Positions 1 through 9,511 are shown, counted from the stretch's first letter. The stretch: DNA of 64,000 bases from JBCDAP01 sp038747915 (GCA_038747915.1 JBCDJJ010000008.1:8029-72028), one strand, 5' to 3'. Notes: generated by a model from the sequence alone, not told the origin. Numbers and translations: made by a program.

Positions 1-703
1 TGAATGCAGCCTCGGCAGCGAGCGCCGCACCGAGTGCCGCATCCTCACGCGTGACGTAAGAGCCCAGATCGCGCAGGTCGACGTCTCTCTCGGCCAGCGA
101 CCGGATGTGCCAGTGCGCCCACCGCGCGGCCTGCGCGGCAGACGGCGCGATCCAGGGGAACCGCAGACTCGCTGCCGAAAGTCGGCCCGCAGAAAACTGA
201 TCACGGCACATCGCATCGAGCATCTGCTCGCCCAGCATCTTGCTCAGCCCGTAGACGTTGCGAGGCTGCAGGGTGGTGCGCTCATCGATCGGCAAGCGGT
301 CGACCTGATCGACGATGCCGCCACGGCCGACCGACTCGTCGTGCGGTTTGCCTCCCATCCACGCCTGGATCGAACTGGCGAAGACGACTCGGCGGACGCG
401 GCGGTCGGCCGCTGCGAGAAAGACGTGGGTGTTCATCGCCGTGTTCTCGCGGAGCAGGCGATCCGGCGGCGCCGCGTGCTGGTGCGGGTGGTTGGCGATA
501 TGCACGATGGCATCGACCTCACCCAGTTCATCGATGAGGCGGTGAACGAAGAACGGGTCGAGGAGATCGCCCAGCACCACACGGCACGGCGCATCCGCCC
601 GAGGCTCAAGATCGGTTCCGAGCACCTCGTGTTTGCGCTCGATGAGCGTGCGGGTCACCTCGCTCCCAAGCCCACCGTTGCACCCGGTCAGGATGATCTT
701 CAC
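1..703 (-). CDS. NAD-dependent epimerase/dehydratase (SDR), 3-prime end beyond window
   Basis: Extended short-chain dehydrogenase/reductase of the nucleotide-sugar epimerase type, a cytoplasmic NAD(P)-dependent enzyme. The N-terminus starts with a beta strand followed by the glycine-rich nucleotide-binding motif TGCNGGLG. An acidic residue after the second strand (GTDLEP) and a GDLLD segment follow. Further on are VVFASSIQAW and YGLSK, which carry the Ser and the YxxxK catalytic residues. I chose the GTG at 701-703 because GGTGGAG lies 7 bases upstream; an in-frame ATG at 731-733 would add ten residues without a good ribosome site. About 234 residues are visible and the gene runs off the left edge. 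The substrate cannot be told. The phosphomannomutase just upstream fits a sugar-nucleotide context. Confidence 0.8.
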   Translation of the reverse strand, partial: MKIILTGCNGGLGSEVTRTLIERKHEVLGTDLEPRADAPCRVVLGDLLDPFFVHRLIDELGEVDAIVHIANHPHQHAAPPDRLLRENTAMNTHVFLAAADRRVRRVVFASSIQAWMGGKPHDESVGRGGIVDQVDRLPIDERTTLQPRNVYGLSKMLGEQMLDAMCRDQFSAGRLSAASLRFPWIAPSAAQAARWAHWHIRSLAERDVDLRDLGSYVTREDAALGAALAAEAAF

Positions 704-747
704 GCTGCGACTCCACCGGGCTCGCTGGCCCATTCATAGGGCCAGAC

Positions 748-2148
748 TCAGTGCGCCACCCGTTTGCCGAGCATCGCGGACACCTCGGCCACCATCTGCT
801 CGGCCTGGTCCGGCGACTTCGCCTCGAGGTTCAGGCGCAGCAGCGGCTCGGTGTTGCTCTTGCGTACGTTGCACCACCAGCCCTCGCCCTCGAAGCAGTC
901 GATGCTCACACCGTCGAGTTCGTCGATCTCACCGCGGCCGGCGTAGGTCTCCTTGAGTTCGGCCAGGGCCTCGTCCTTCTCCTCGTTCTCGAAGTTGACC
1001 TCGCCCGACTGGGCGTACCGCGCGATCGGCTTGATGAGCTCGCTCATGGGTTTGCCCGCCTCGGCGACCGCGGTGAGCACGGTCGCGAGGGCGATCGCGC
1101 CCGAGTCGGCGTAGAAGTTGTCGCGGAAATAGAAGTGACCAGAGAGCTCGCCGCCGAACACACCGCGATGCTCGCTCAGCAGTTGCTTCATGAAGACGTG
1201 GCCCACGCGGCTCCGCACGGGCGAGCCACCCGACGAGCGCACCTCTTCCTCGAGCGCCTTGCTCGAGCGCAGGTCGTACACGATCGCGCTCGACCCGTTC
1301 TTCGAGAGAAACCAGCCCGCAAGCCACGCGGTGAGGTGATCACACCCCACGATCTCGCCACACTCGTCGACCACGACGAGCCGATCGGCATCACCATCGA
1401 AGCAGATCCCGAAGTCGGCGCCGACCTCGGTTACCTTGGCCCGCAGGTCGGCGAGGTTCGCCGCGACCAACGGGTTGGGCTCATGCACGAACTCGCCCTT
1501 GGAGTTGTCGAAGTACAGCTCAACGATCTCGATCTGATCAACATCACCGAACACCTTGGGCACCATCGTGCCGGCCATCGCGTTCGACGCGTCGACCACG
1601 ACCTTGACCCTCGTGCCCGCGGGCAGGTTCAGGAAGCTCCGCACGTGGGCCTTGTAGGGCTCCCACAGATCGCGCTCCTCGATGAAGCCGCGCCCGCTCT
1701 CCTTCGCTTTGATGTCGACGGTCGCGGCCAGCTTGCGGATCTCGGCGAGACCGGTCATCTCACCGACAGGTTTCGCAGCGATCTTCGAGACCTTGAAGCC
1801 GTTGTACTGCGGCGGGTTGTGACTCGCGGTCGTCTGCACCGCGCCGGCGCAGTTCAGGTGGTTGACCGCGAAGTAGGTGAAAGGCGTGTCGACCATGCCG
1901 ACATCGATCACCCCCCCACCGCCGTCGACGATGCCCCGCGAGAGTGCAGAGCGCAGGCTTGGCGAGTGCGACCGCATGTCGCGCCCGACCACCACGTTCT
2001 TCATCATGGGCGTGGCGTCACCCGCTGCAGCGGCTTGCTCCGTGAGCCACCGGCCGCACCCGTAGCCGATCCGCCACGCCATGTCCTCGTTGAGCGGATC
2101 GGGATAGGTCCCGCGGACGTCGTAGGCCTTGAACACCTTGCCGAGCAT
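748..2148 (-). CDS. Phosphomannomutase/phosphoglucomutase
   Basis: Alpha-D-phosphohexomutase superfamily enzyme interconverting hexose 1- and 6-phosphates (mannose or glucose) in the cytoplasm, feeding GDP-mannose or UDP-glucose synthesis. The 466 residues have the family layout: KAYDVRGTYP at the N-terminus, the phosphoserine loop TASHNPPQYNGFK (Ser near residue 109), the metal loop CFDGDADRLVVVD, the sugar-specificity loop GGELSGHFYFRD, and the C-terminal phosphate-binding segment VRKSNTEPLLRL. Length is typical of bacterial PMM/PGM. A GAGGAG-like ribosome site precedes the ATG. The epimerase gene follows on the same strand after about 45 bases, so the two may be co-transcribed. Mannose versus glucose preference cannot be settled from sequence. 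Confidence 0.92.
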   Translation of the reverse strand: MLGKVFKAYDVRGTYPDPLNEDMAWRIGYGCGRWLTEQAAAAGDATPMMKNVVVGRDMRSHSPSLRSALSRGIVDGGGGVIDVGMVDTPFTYFAVNHLNCAGAVQTTASHNPPQYNGFKVSKIAAKPVGEMTGLAEIRKLAATVDIKAKESGRGFIEERDLWEPYKAHVRSFLNLPAGTRVKVVVDASNAMAGTMVPKVFGDVDQIEIVELYFDNSKGEFVHEPNPLVAANLADLRAKVTEVGADFGICFDGDADRLVVVDECGEIVGCDHLTAWLAGWFLSKNGSSAIVYDLRSSKALEEEVRSSGGSPVRSRVGHVFMKQLLSEHRGVFGGELSGHFYFRDNFYADSGAIALATVLTAVAEAGKPMSELIKPIARYAQSGEVNFENEEKDEALAELKETYAGRGEIDELDGVSIDCFEGEGWWCNVRKSNTEPLLRLNLEAKSPDQAEQMVAEVSAMLGKRVAH

Positions 2149-2223
2149 GAGGCTCCTCGTGGGTTACGTGTGCGTGGGTGGGGTCGGACCGAGCAGGCGA
2201 GAATACCGCGGTCTGCGTGCGCA

Positions 2224-2249
2224 CGAGCCGGGGCGTGCTGCCCCGGAAC
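2224..2249. repeat. REP-like hairpin, GTYC-foot family (solo copy)
   Basis: On the minus strand this reads GTTC followed by CCGGGGC, a five-base loop, GCCCCGG, then CTCG. It matches the two hairpins flanking the transposase gene at 13.8-14.3 kb, with paired changes that keep the stem. It lies between phosphomannomutase and the broken helicase. Confidence 0.7.
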
Positions 2250-2257
2250 AACTCGAG

Positions 2258-4438
2258 TCAATCCACGTGTTCCGGCCCGATGCGGGCAGGCTCGCGTCCA
2301 CCGGTGACCACCGGCACACCCTCGGGCAGCGCGTCTAGAAACGCTCGCCCGTACCCCTTGGTCACGATCCGCGGATCGAGCACCACTACCCGCCCCTCAT
2401 CGGTCGCGGAGCGGATGAGCCGCCCGAACCCCTGCTTGAACCGCACGATTGCCCGCGGCAGCTGATCCTCAAAGAACGCCGACTTGCCCTCCGCCTAGAT
2501 CAGCTCCGCCCGCGCCTGCGTGATCGGACGGTCCGGCGGCTCGAAGGGCAGCCGCGTGATGATCACCGTGCGGAGCGCCCGCCCGCGGACATCGACACCC
2601 TGCCAGAAGCTCGCTGTGCCGAACAGCACGCCCCGCTCGCCGGCCCGGAAGCCCTCGAGCAGCTCGCCGCGGTTCGAACGCTCGCCCTGCACGAACACCT
2701 CGAGCCCGTGCGACTCGAGCGTCGGCCGGAGGTGATCGGCGGTGCGGCGCAGATCCCGAAAACTCGTGAAGAGCACGAACGCACCACCCTCGGACGCGCG
2801 CACATGCCGCTCGACCGCCTCAGCGAGTCGGCCCGCGTACGTCCCATCGCGCGGGTCGGGCATGTCGGGCTCAACAACCACCTCGGCCTGGCTCGCGTAA
2901 TCGAACGGTGAGCCGACGCCGAGCTCCTCCGCCCCCGCGCACCCGAGCCGCTTCTTCGCGTGGCCGAACGAGCCGCGGCGCGTCGTGAGCGTCGCGCTCG
3001 TGAGCGTGACCGAGGTGCCGGCGTTGAACAGCGTGTTCTCGAGTACCGCCGAGACATCGATCGGCGAGCACGCGAGCGTGGCGCGCACACCGCCGCGCGA
3101 TCCGCGCGTTGCTTCGGCCCAGTACACGCACCCATCGAGGGTCTGATCAACGAGCGCCTCGGACTCGGCCGCGATCGCGGCGGCACGCTGGGCGTAGCTG
3201 TTGAGCTCGTACCGGTCTTCATCGACCTCGGCGGCCTGCTTGAGCGAGCGGAGTTTGCCCGCGAGCGCGTTGAAGGCGGGGGTAAGCACATTGTCGATCG
3301 CGCCGGGTTCGCGCACCCGCGCGGTTGCTTCGCCGGTGCGCGCGCGCGAGCCGCAGGCAGCGACGACCTGCTCGAAAAACACGCGGGCGGCCTCCTCCGC
3401 CTCCGCGCACGCGCGGCGGGCGGCGCGGAGCATGGCTTCACCGCCGTCGTCGGCGTCGCACCGGATGTCCGCCGCCAACGCGCCCTTGCCGGTCCGCCGA
3501 TTGAGCAGCACGCCGAGCAGGTGCATCACACGCGCCTCGGCGAGACTCAGCCCAAAGTGCTCCGACGCCACCTCCTCCACTGTGTGCGCCTCGTCGAGGA
3601 TCACGTGGTCGTACCGCGGGAGGAAACCAACGTCCTGTGCGCGCAGATTCAGGTCGCTAAAAAACAGTGCGTGGTTGCAGATCAGCAGGTCGGCCTGCTC
3701 GGCCCGGCGGCGGGCCCGCTGAAAGAAGCACTGCTCGTAACGCGGGCACTTCTTGCCCATGCAGTTGCCCGAGTCGGAGCGCACGCGGTCCCACACCGCG
3801 GTCCGCTCGAGATCGGGGAGGGTGGTGAGCGTGCCGTCGGCGGTCGCGTACGCCCAGTCCTCGATGACGTGCAGCGATCGCCTGCTCGCCGCATCGGGGA
3901 AAAGCGTCTGCTGCTTGGTGCTCGCGAGCGCCAGGCGGCGGATCGACACGTAGTTGCCGCGGCCCTTGACCAGCTCGGCACGGAACGGCGGCGCCTCCGG
4001 GTCGTGGGCGCCGGTCCCACCCGACACGCCGAGGTCGCGGAGCACCTCCATGAGCACCGGGATGTCCTTGGTGATGAGCTGCTCTTGCAGCGCGATGGTG
4101 TGCGTGGAGACCACCACGCGCTCGCCATGCTCGAGGATGCGGCGGATCGCGGGGACGAGGTAGGCGAAGCTCTTGCCGACGCCCGTGCCGGCCTCAGCGA
4201 GGAGATGGGCTGGGTGCGAGCGATGGTCTTCTTCGCCGCGACTCGCCATGCACCGCTCGACGGCCTCGGCCATCTCGATCTGCTGGGGCCTGGGCTCGAA
4301 GTCGGCGCCCAGCCCGCCGGACTCGGTGGGCCGGCGGAAACGGGCCGCGATGGGGCCGCGCTCGCCGAGGAAGTCGGAGGCTGTCAGGGTCACGGGTGAA
4401 GTGTACGCCCGCTCGGCGCACTCACCGTCGACGGGCAC
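2258..4438 (-). pseudogene. dinG: DinG-type ATP-dependent DNA helicase, interrupted by in-frame TAG
   Basis: Superfamily 2 XPD/DinG helicase. Seen in order: Walker A AEAGTGVGKS (near residues 81-90), DEAH box (282-285), three cysteines (226, 231, 237) of the usual four-cysteine Fe-S region, then the second helicase domain. The reading frame meets TAG at 2495-2497, right after ITQARAELI. The same frame then continues for 79 codons through AIVRFKQGFGRLIRS, which is helicase motif VI, to TGA at 2258. Joined, the product is 726 residues, normal for the family. Without readthrough the 647-residue product lacks motif VI and should be inactive. The position of the usual first Fe-S cysteine (KGRGNYVS) is serine. 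A base error in the assembly is a plausible alternative. The start lies 4 bases after the upstream small gene. Confidence 0.85.
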
Positions 4439-4442
4439 CCGA

Positions 4443-4814
4443 TCAGTCCTTCACGACGTCGATGACCGTGTTTGTGCGCACATCGATCAGGACGGGTGTG
4501 CCCGCCGGAACGATGTGGCCCGCAGCGTCGAGCAACTCGCCGCCTTCGTTCACCCGCCACCCTTGGAAGTGTGGCTGAACGGTGATGTACCAGCCCTCGT
4601 CATCGAACCAGGACGCCGTCGCCCGCGGCCCCCGACACGCAGCGACTTCGGCGGGGGTGAGGGGCGGTGTCGCCACCCGGATGTTCTCGGCGCTGCCCTG
4701 CGCCGATGCCATCCGCGGCACGACCACCGCGCCGCAGACCACGAACACCGTCGCCACCAGCGCCGGCACAAGGCCGTGATTGATCACCATCTTCTTTGCT
4801 GTGTCGCTCGTCAT
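4443..4814 (-). CDS. Small secreted or membrane-anchored protein, unknown function
   Basis: A 123-residue protein with one N-terminal hydrophobic segment (about residues 13-35, ending VPRMASAQG), which may be a signal peptide cleaved after ASA. The rest is a compact soluble domain with aromatic residues (ASWFDDEGWYITVQPHFQGW) and the segment GTPVLIDVRTNTVIDVVKD at the end. I do not recognise a family. The stop codon is 4 bases from the start of the helicase gene, so the two are probably co-transcribed. No convincing ribosome site is visible, so the start is uncertain. Confidence 0.6.
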   Translation of the reverse strand: MTSDTAKKMVINHGLVPALVATVFVVCGAVVVPRMASAQGSAENIRVATPPLTPAEVAACRGPRATASWFDDEGWYITVQPHFQGWRVNEGGELLDAAGHIVPAGTPVLIDVRTNTVIDVVKD

Positions 4815-5023
4815 CGCACTCGCTCTTTTCTTCGTCGTGTGGGCGCAATGACGAGTTATTCCGCACGTGTCACATCTATTTTCAGTGATTCACACAAGCG
4901 CGATGAATATCGCAGCATCGTGGCGTGAAAACACCATCAAGCGATGTCTCCACGGAAGGGGCCCATCTCGCGGAGAAGGCTGCGCCGTCTCCACGCCACC
5001 AAGGAGTGAACATCCACTTGGGA

Positions 5024-6238
5024 CTATCGCTCGATGACCATCGCCACCGAGTTGCCCCCACCCAAGCACAGGGCCGCGACGCCCAGCCGCTTCTCGAGGC
5101 GTGTCATCTGGTACACGAGCGTGGTCAATACACGCGCGCCGCTTGCCCCGATCGGGTGACCCAGCGCGATGCCGCCGCCGCACACGTTCACCTTGTCCTC
5201 GTCGAGCTTGGCCTCGCGGATGTTCTGGAGGGTCTGCGCCGCGAACGCCTCGTTGAGCTCGATCAGGTCGATGTCGGCGAGGGTGAGCCCGGCCTTCTCA
5301 ACCGCCGCCGGGATGCTGAGCGATGGGGCGCGGAAGATCTCGCGCGGCCGGACGCCGGAGGTGGAGTAGGCGTGGATCGTGGCGACCGGCGCGAGGCCCA
5401 GTTCCTCGGCTTTGGCCTTGCTCGCGACGATGACCGCTGCGGCACCGTCGGAGATCTGGCTCGCGTTGCCCGCGGTGACCGTGCCCTCGGCGGAGAAGGC
5501 CGGGCGGAGCTTGGCGAGGCCCTCGATCGATGAATCGGCGCGGATGCCCTCGTCCTTCGCGACGCCGCCCTCGGGGCCGGGCGCCTTGCGGTTGCCGACC
5601 TGCTTTCCGGTGAGCGGCGCGATCTCGCTCGAGAAGAAGCACTGCTCGGTCGCCTCCGCTGCCCGGTGATGGGAGCGAACGGCCCAGGCGTCTTGGTCCT
5701 CGCGCGAGACGCTGTGCTCGCTCGCGATCCAATCGGCCGAGTCGCCCATCGCGCAGGCCTCGAAGGCGCACCGCAGGCCGTCGTACTGCATGTGGTCCCG
5801 CAGCGACACATCGCCGAACTTTGCGCCCTGGCGGACGTTGGCGAAATGCGGGGCCATCGTCATGTTCTCCATGCCGCCCGCGACGACAAGCTGGTTGTCG
5901 CCCGCCTTGATCGATTGGGCTGCGAGCATGACCGACTGGAGGCCCGAACCGCAGACCTTGTTCACGGTCTGGGCGTTGATCGTGTCGGGCAGACCCGCGC
6001 CAAGGGCTGCTTGGCGGGCCGGTGCCTGACCCACCCCGGCCTGCAGCACACACCCCATGATCACCTCGTCGACGTGGTCGCGAGCCGCCGGCGCGTCGGC
6101 GAGGACCGCGTCGATCGCGTGGGCGCCGAGCGCCGTTGCAGGCGTGCGGGAAAAGCCGCCCAAGAACCGGCCGATAGGCGTGCGCTTGGCAGCGATCAGA
6201 ACGGGCTGGCGGTCAGCGGGCAGTGATTCGGCGGGCAT
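5024..6238 (-). CDS. Acetyl-CoA C-acetyltransferase (thiolase)
   Basis: Thiolase that condenses or cleaves acetyl-CoA/acetoacetyl-CoA units in fatty acid, ketone-body or isoprenoid metabolism. The 404-residue product carries the acyl-accepting cysteine in NKVCGSGLQS (Cys96), the NEAFAAQ block, the GHPIGASGA block with the catalytic His (about 361), and the second active-site cysteine in ALCLGGGNS (about 391). I place the start at the ATG at 6236-6238, with AAGAGGA 9 bases upstream. An upstream in-frame start would add 26 residues absent from the family. The gene stands alone. Biosynthetic versus degradative role cannot be told from sequence. Confidence 0.93.
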   Translation of the reverse strand: MPAESLPADRQPVLIAAKRTPIGRFLGGFSRTPATALGAHAIDAVLADAPAARDHVDEVIMGCVLQAGVGQAPARQAALGAGLPDTINAQTVNKVCGSGLQSVMLAAQSIKAGDNQLVVAGGMENMTMAPHFANVRQGAKFGDVSLRDHMQYDGLRCAFEACAMGDSADWIASEHSVSREDQDAWAVRSHHRAAEATEQCFFSSEIAPLTGKQVGNRKAPGPEGGVAKDEGIRADSSIEGLAKLRPAFSAEGTVTAGNASQISDGAAAVIVASKAKAEELGLAPVATIHAYSTSGVRPREIFRAPSLSIPAAVEKAGLTLADIDLIELNEAFAAQTLQNIREAKLDEDKVNVCGGGIALGHPIGASGARVLTTLVYQMTRLEKRLGVAALCLGGGNSVAMVIER

Positions 6239-6357
6239 GGCGCTTGTCCTCTTGAAGTTTGGAAACGGCGTGCTCTCACAGCATGATATTCGACTCAAGG
6301 GGTACGGGGCGACCACGTCGGACGGAGCACAGCGGACGCTTTAAGAGGCCGCCTCCC

Positions 6358-6461
6358 GGTGCCGTGGTCTGAGCGAAGCGAAGGCCACGATCCCCGATGC
6401 GAGCATTGTGGCGCTCGCGTGGCCTTCGGATGCCCGCGGCATCCTCTCAGACCACGGCACC
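6358..6461. repeat. Palindromic element, second family (copy A)
   Basis: A 104-base inverted repeat in the space between thiolase and the MscS gene. The outer arms GGTGCCGTGGTCTGAG (6358-6373) and its exact complement (6446-6461) pair over 16 bases. The inner arms CGAAGGCCACG (6379-6389) and complement (6418-6428) pair over 11 bases. The right side carries an extra hairpin GGATGCC-CGC-GGCATCC (6428-6444). A near-identical copy lies at 36149-36249 with an unrelated centre, which marks this as a repeated element and not a chance terminator. Confidence 0.85.
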
Positions 6462-6504
6462 CGTCGCCGCCCCGAGACGACGCACAGTGCCGTAGGTTTC
6501 CACC

Positions 6505-7725
6505 GTGGATGCGTCGAGATCGCCAGCCGCTGATCATCACCGCCGGAGCGCCACACTCGCGCTCGCGCGGCAGAAGCTGAGCGGCCCGATTGTCGCGGTG
6601 CTCCTCTCGGTGGCGCTCTCGGCGGGTCTCGAGCCGATCACCACGGTGCTGGTGCCCACGCCGCCGGCGCCGACCTTCCCATCCGGCGTGCTCGATCCGG
6701 AGCTGCTCGAGTCGGTGCGCACGGCGCTCGAAGGCGCCCGAACCTCGGTGGTGCGCGAGCGCGTGCTGTCGATCGCGCGGCCGATCGTCACCATTGTGGT
6801 GATCGGCTCGATCGCGTGGTTCGTGCTGCGGCTGATCGACGTTGTGCAGGGGTCGATCGTCGCCCGGTTCCGCATAGACGTGCGCGACAACCTCAAGGCA
6901 CGCCGCGTGCATACGCAGACGCGCGTGCTGGCGCGGACCGCCGATCTGATCGTCATCCTGATCGCCGCTGCCGCGATCCTTTACCTCTTTGATCCGGTCC
7001 GTCAGCTCGGCACCGCGCTGCTCGCCTCCGCGGGTGTCGCGGGGCTCGTGATCGGCATGGCGGCGCGGCCGGTCTTCGAGAACCTGATCGCGGGGCTCCA
7101 GATCGCACTCACGCAGCCGATCAACCTCGACGACGCGGTGATCATCGAGGGCGAGTGGGGCTGGGTCGAGACGATCGGCGCAACCTACGTGGTCATCAAG
7201 ATCTGGGACGATCGCCGACTGGTCGTGCCACTCTCGCACTTCATCAACACGCCGTTCCAGAACTGGACGAAGCAGACGAGCCACCTGCTCGGCACGGTGT
7301 TCCTGCACGTGGACTACCGGATGTCGATCGATGCGCTGCGCGCCGAGCTGGCGCGGCTGCTCCGCAACACCGAGCTCTGGGACGAGCGGGTCGAGCTGAT
7401 CCAGGTGACCGATGCGAAGGAGCAGACCGTCGAGCTGCGGGTCCTCGTCTCGGCCGAGAGCTCGCCGAAACTCTGGGACCTGCGGTGCTACGTGCGCGAG
7501 GGGCTCGTCCGATTCCTTCAGCGGGAGCACCCCGAGTCACTCCCACGCCTCCGCGCGAGCGTGCGCGAGCTCGACCCCGCGGAGCTCGACGACGACGCAC
7601 GCTTCACCCAGCGGTTCCGCGAGCGGAACTTCGGACAAGAGAGCGGCCTGACACAAGAGGGCCTGCTGCCCGATGACGAGGTAGACGGGCAACCGGCGAC
7701 GAACGACCGTGCACAGCCATCGTGA
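6505..7725 (+). CDS. MscS-family mechanosensitive ion channel protein
   Basis: Inner-membrane small-conductance mechanosensitive channel family, which releases solutes on osmotic down-shock. The 406-residue product has a hydrophobic N-terminal segment (about 27-50), two further membrane helices (around 92-115 and 140-165), and the glycine/alanine-rich pore helix LLASAGVAGLVIGMAARPVFENLIAG. This is followed by the beta-domain signature (NLDDAVIIEGEWGWVETIGATY) and FINTPFQNWTK. The cytoplasmic C-terminal domain and an acidic tail follow. The start is a GTG at 6505 with a weak AGGT upstream. It stands alone after palindromic element A. Other MscS relatives can be signalling proteins, but the pore helix is well preserved. 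Confidence 0.88.
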   Translation: MDASRSPAADHHRRSATLALARQKLSGPIVAVLLSVALSAGLEPITTVLVPTPPAPTFPSGVLDPELLESVRTALEGARTSVVRERVLSIARPIVTIVVIGSIAWFVLRLIDVVQGSIVARFRIDVRDNLKARRVHTQTRVLARTADLIVILIAAAAILYLFDPVRQLGTALLASAGVAGLVIGMAARPVFENLIAGLQIALTQPINLDDAVIIEGEWGWVETIGATYVVIKIWDDRRLVVPLSHFINTPFQNWTKQTSHLLGTVFLHVDYRMSIDALRAELARLLRNTELWDERVELIQVTDAKEQTVELRVLVSAESSPKLWDLRCYVREGLVRFLQREHPESLPRLRASVRELDPAELDDDARFTQRFRERNFGQESGLTQEGLLPDDEVDGQPATNDRAQPS

Positions 7726-7755
7726 GTCGCCCATCGTCGGCGTATGATCGGTCGG

Positions 7756-8487
7756 CTATGTGCCGCGGGTGTTGCCGAAGAGCGTGATGTGCACACGCGG
7801 GCAGTACCGCCACCCGCGGTGCGCGCACGCGTCGATCACCCAGTCGTGCTGACCGGGAGCGGGCGCCACAACCCCTTCGGGCATCAGCAGGACCTCGCTC
7901 GGCGACCACGACGTCAGGCGATCGAGCACCTCGTCGATCTCGTCGAGATCGGCCGGCGAGGTGACGACGAACTTGAGCTGACGGGCGAGGTAGTCGTCGA
8001 TCAGGCGTTGCACCGGCGCGAGATCGTGGCGCGTCGCCTCGTGCCGGGCTCGCCACCGCCCATCGGGATCGCGTGGGTCGTCGGCGCTCGGCGCCGAACT
8101 CGCCAGCTTGGGGCTGAGGCTCATCAGGTCGCACGCGAGCCGGTCCGGGCCACGGTGGATCGTGCCAGCCGTTTCGATCGTGATGTGCATCCCGCGCGCA
8201 CGGAGCTGGCCCGAGAGTGGCTCGATCGCGTCGAACAGCATCGGCTCGCCACCCGTCAGGACCACATGCCCCACGCCCGACGCCGTGGCCTCGGCGGCCA
8301 GCTCGTCGATCGATCGCGCCCGGCCCTCGGGCGACCAACTGGCATACGGCGTGTCGCACCACCCGCACCGAAGATTGCACCCCGAGACGCGGATGAAGAA
8401 CGACGGCACGCCAACGAGCACCCCCTCGCCCTGGATGGAGCGGAAGGTCTCAGCAATCGGGAGTGTGGCGACGGTGCCATCTGGCAT
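7756..8487 (-). CDS. queE: 7-carboxy-7-deazaguanine synthase (radical SAM)
   Basis: QueE converts 6-carboxytetrahydropterin to 7-carboxy-7-deazaguanine in the queuosine/7-deazapurine pathway. The 243-residue protein begins ATLPIAETFRSIQGEG, the QueE hallmark. It has the radical-SAM cysteine motif C-x3-C-x2-C (Cys37, 41, 44; SGCNLRCGWCDTPY), the SAM-binding segment VLTGGEP, and ITIETAGT. Length is typical. No other que genes adjoin it, but a queuosine-precursor transporter homologue occurs at 42974-43744. It converges with the MscS gene and is divergent from the PEP-CTERM gene. Confidence 0.93.
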   Translation of the reverse strand: MPDGTVATLPIAETFRSIQGEGVLVGVPSFFIRVSGCNLRCGWCDTPYASWSPEGRARSIDELAAEATASGVGHVVLTGGEPMLFDAIEPLSGQLRARGMHITIETAGTIHRGPDRLACDLMSLSPKLASSAPSADDPRDPDGRWRARHEATRHDLAPVQRLIDDYLARQLKFVVTSPADLDEIDEVLDRLTSWSPSEVLLMPEGVVAPAPGQHDWVIDACAHRGWRYCPRVHITLFGNTRGT

Positions 8488-8740
8488 GCGATCGCATCAT
8501 GTTCGGGTCGCGGGCGCGGATCAAGCGGTGGTGGGCCCCGGATGAGGACGGTGAGCAGCACATCACGCCACCGAAACCAAGGGGTTCGCAACACGTTCGG
8601 ATCGAAAAGACTGGTCTCGGCGCTGGACGACCGTCGCACGCGAAGTAAAGTGATTTACGAATACCTCGCCGCCTGGTGCGCGAGCCGGGCCCTGGACCCA
8701 GCGAGGAGAGCAAGAAACACAGTCTTCGAAAGGGGACATC

Positions 8741-9511
8741 ATGAGAGTTCTGTTTGCTTTGGCCGCGGCCACGTGCGCTGCAGGCCTGGCGAATGCGCAG
8801 CTCCAGACCATCGTGGGGTCGGGCACTGCGAACGGCAACGGCAGCACGAGCTTCGGCGGCGAACTCGGCACCGGCTCGATCGACGTTCAGACCTTTAACA
8901 ACGGTGACGTCTTCGTCACCCTCAACCTCGCCTCCGATATCAACAACGACACCGTGGTCGTCTACTTCGACACGATCACCGGCGGCGCGTCCTCCACGTC
9001 GACGATCACCAACACCGGGGGCGACTCGGGGAATGCCATTGCCGGCACGAGCGTGCTCAACTTCGCAACGGGCTTCGAAGCCGACTTCGCCCTCACCTTC
9101 GAGGCGAACGTCTTCTTCGCGGGCGGTGCGTTCCTCTTCGACCTCACCAATGGCTCGACCGACTTCCTCGACTCCGTCGGCGACCTGTCGACCACGAACA
9201 ACGGCACCGAGTTCGACCAGTTCGGGGCCGACTCGCTCACCGCCAAGTTCAACCTCGCCGACATCGGCCTCTCCGCTGGCGACACCTTCGATTTCGTCGC
9301 CAACCTGAGCAACACCGGCGGCGACTTCCGCTCCGGCGAGTTCGTCGGTGTGGCGCAGTCGAGCGGCTTCCCGAACGATCCGTTCGTCGGTGCCGGTCCC
9401 TTCACGCTGGCCGATGACGACTTCATCCGGGTCATCTCCAACGTCCCAGCGCCCGGTGCTGTGGCGGTGCTCGGCCTGGCCGGGGTGGCCTCGGCCCGTC
9501 GCCGCCGGTGA
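8741..9511 (+). CDS. PEP-CTERM-like secreted protein
   Basis: A 256-residue exported protein. It has an N-terminal signal peptide (MRVLFALAAATCAAGLANAQ), a low-complexity, Ser/Thr/Asn-rich beta-type body with few charged residues other than Asp, and a C-terminal sorting tail: VPAPGA, a short hydrophobic helix (VAVLGLAGVA), then SARRRR. This is the planctomycete variant of the PEP-CTERM signal, expected to be processed by an exosortase. No exosortase is in the window. AAAGGGGAC precedes the ATG by a few bases. An intrinsic terminator follows. The function of the body is unknown. Confidence 0.8.
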   Translation: MRVLFALAAATCAAGLANAQLQTIVGSGTANGNGSTSFGGELGTGSIDVQTFNNGDVFVTLNLASDINNDTVVVYFDTITGGASSTSTITNTGGDSGNAIAGTSVLNFATGFEADFALTFEANVFFAGGAFLFDLTNGSTDFLDSVGDLSTTNNGTEFDQFGADSLTAKFNLADIGLSAGDTFDFVANLSNTGGDFRSGEFVGVAQSSGFPNDPFVGAGPFTLADDDFIRVISNVPAPGAVAVLGLAGVASARRRR

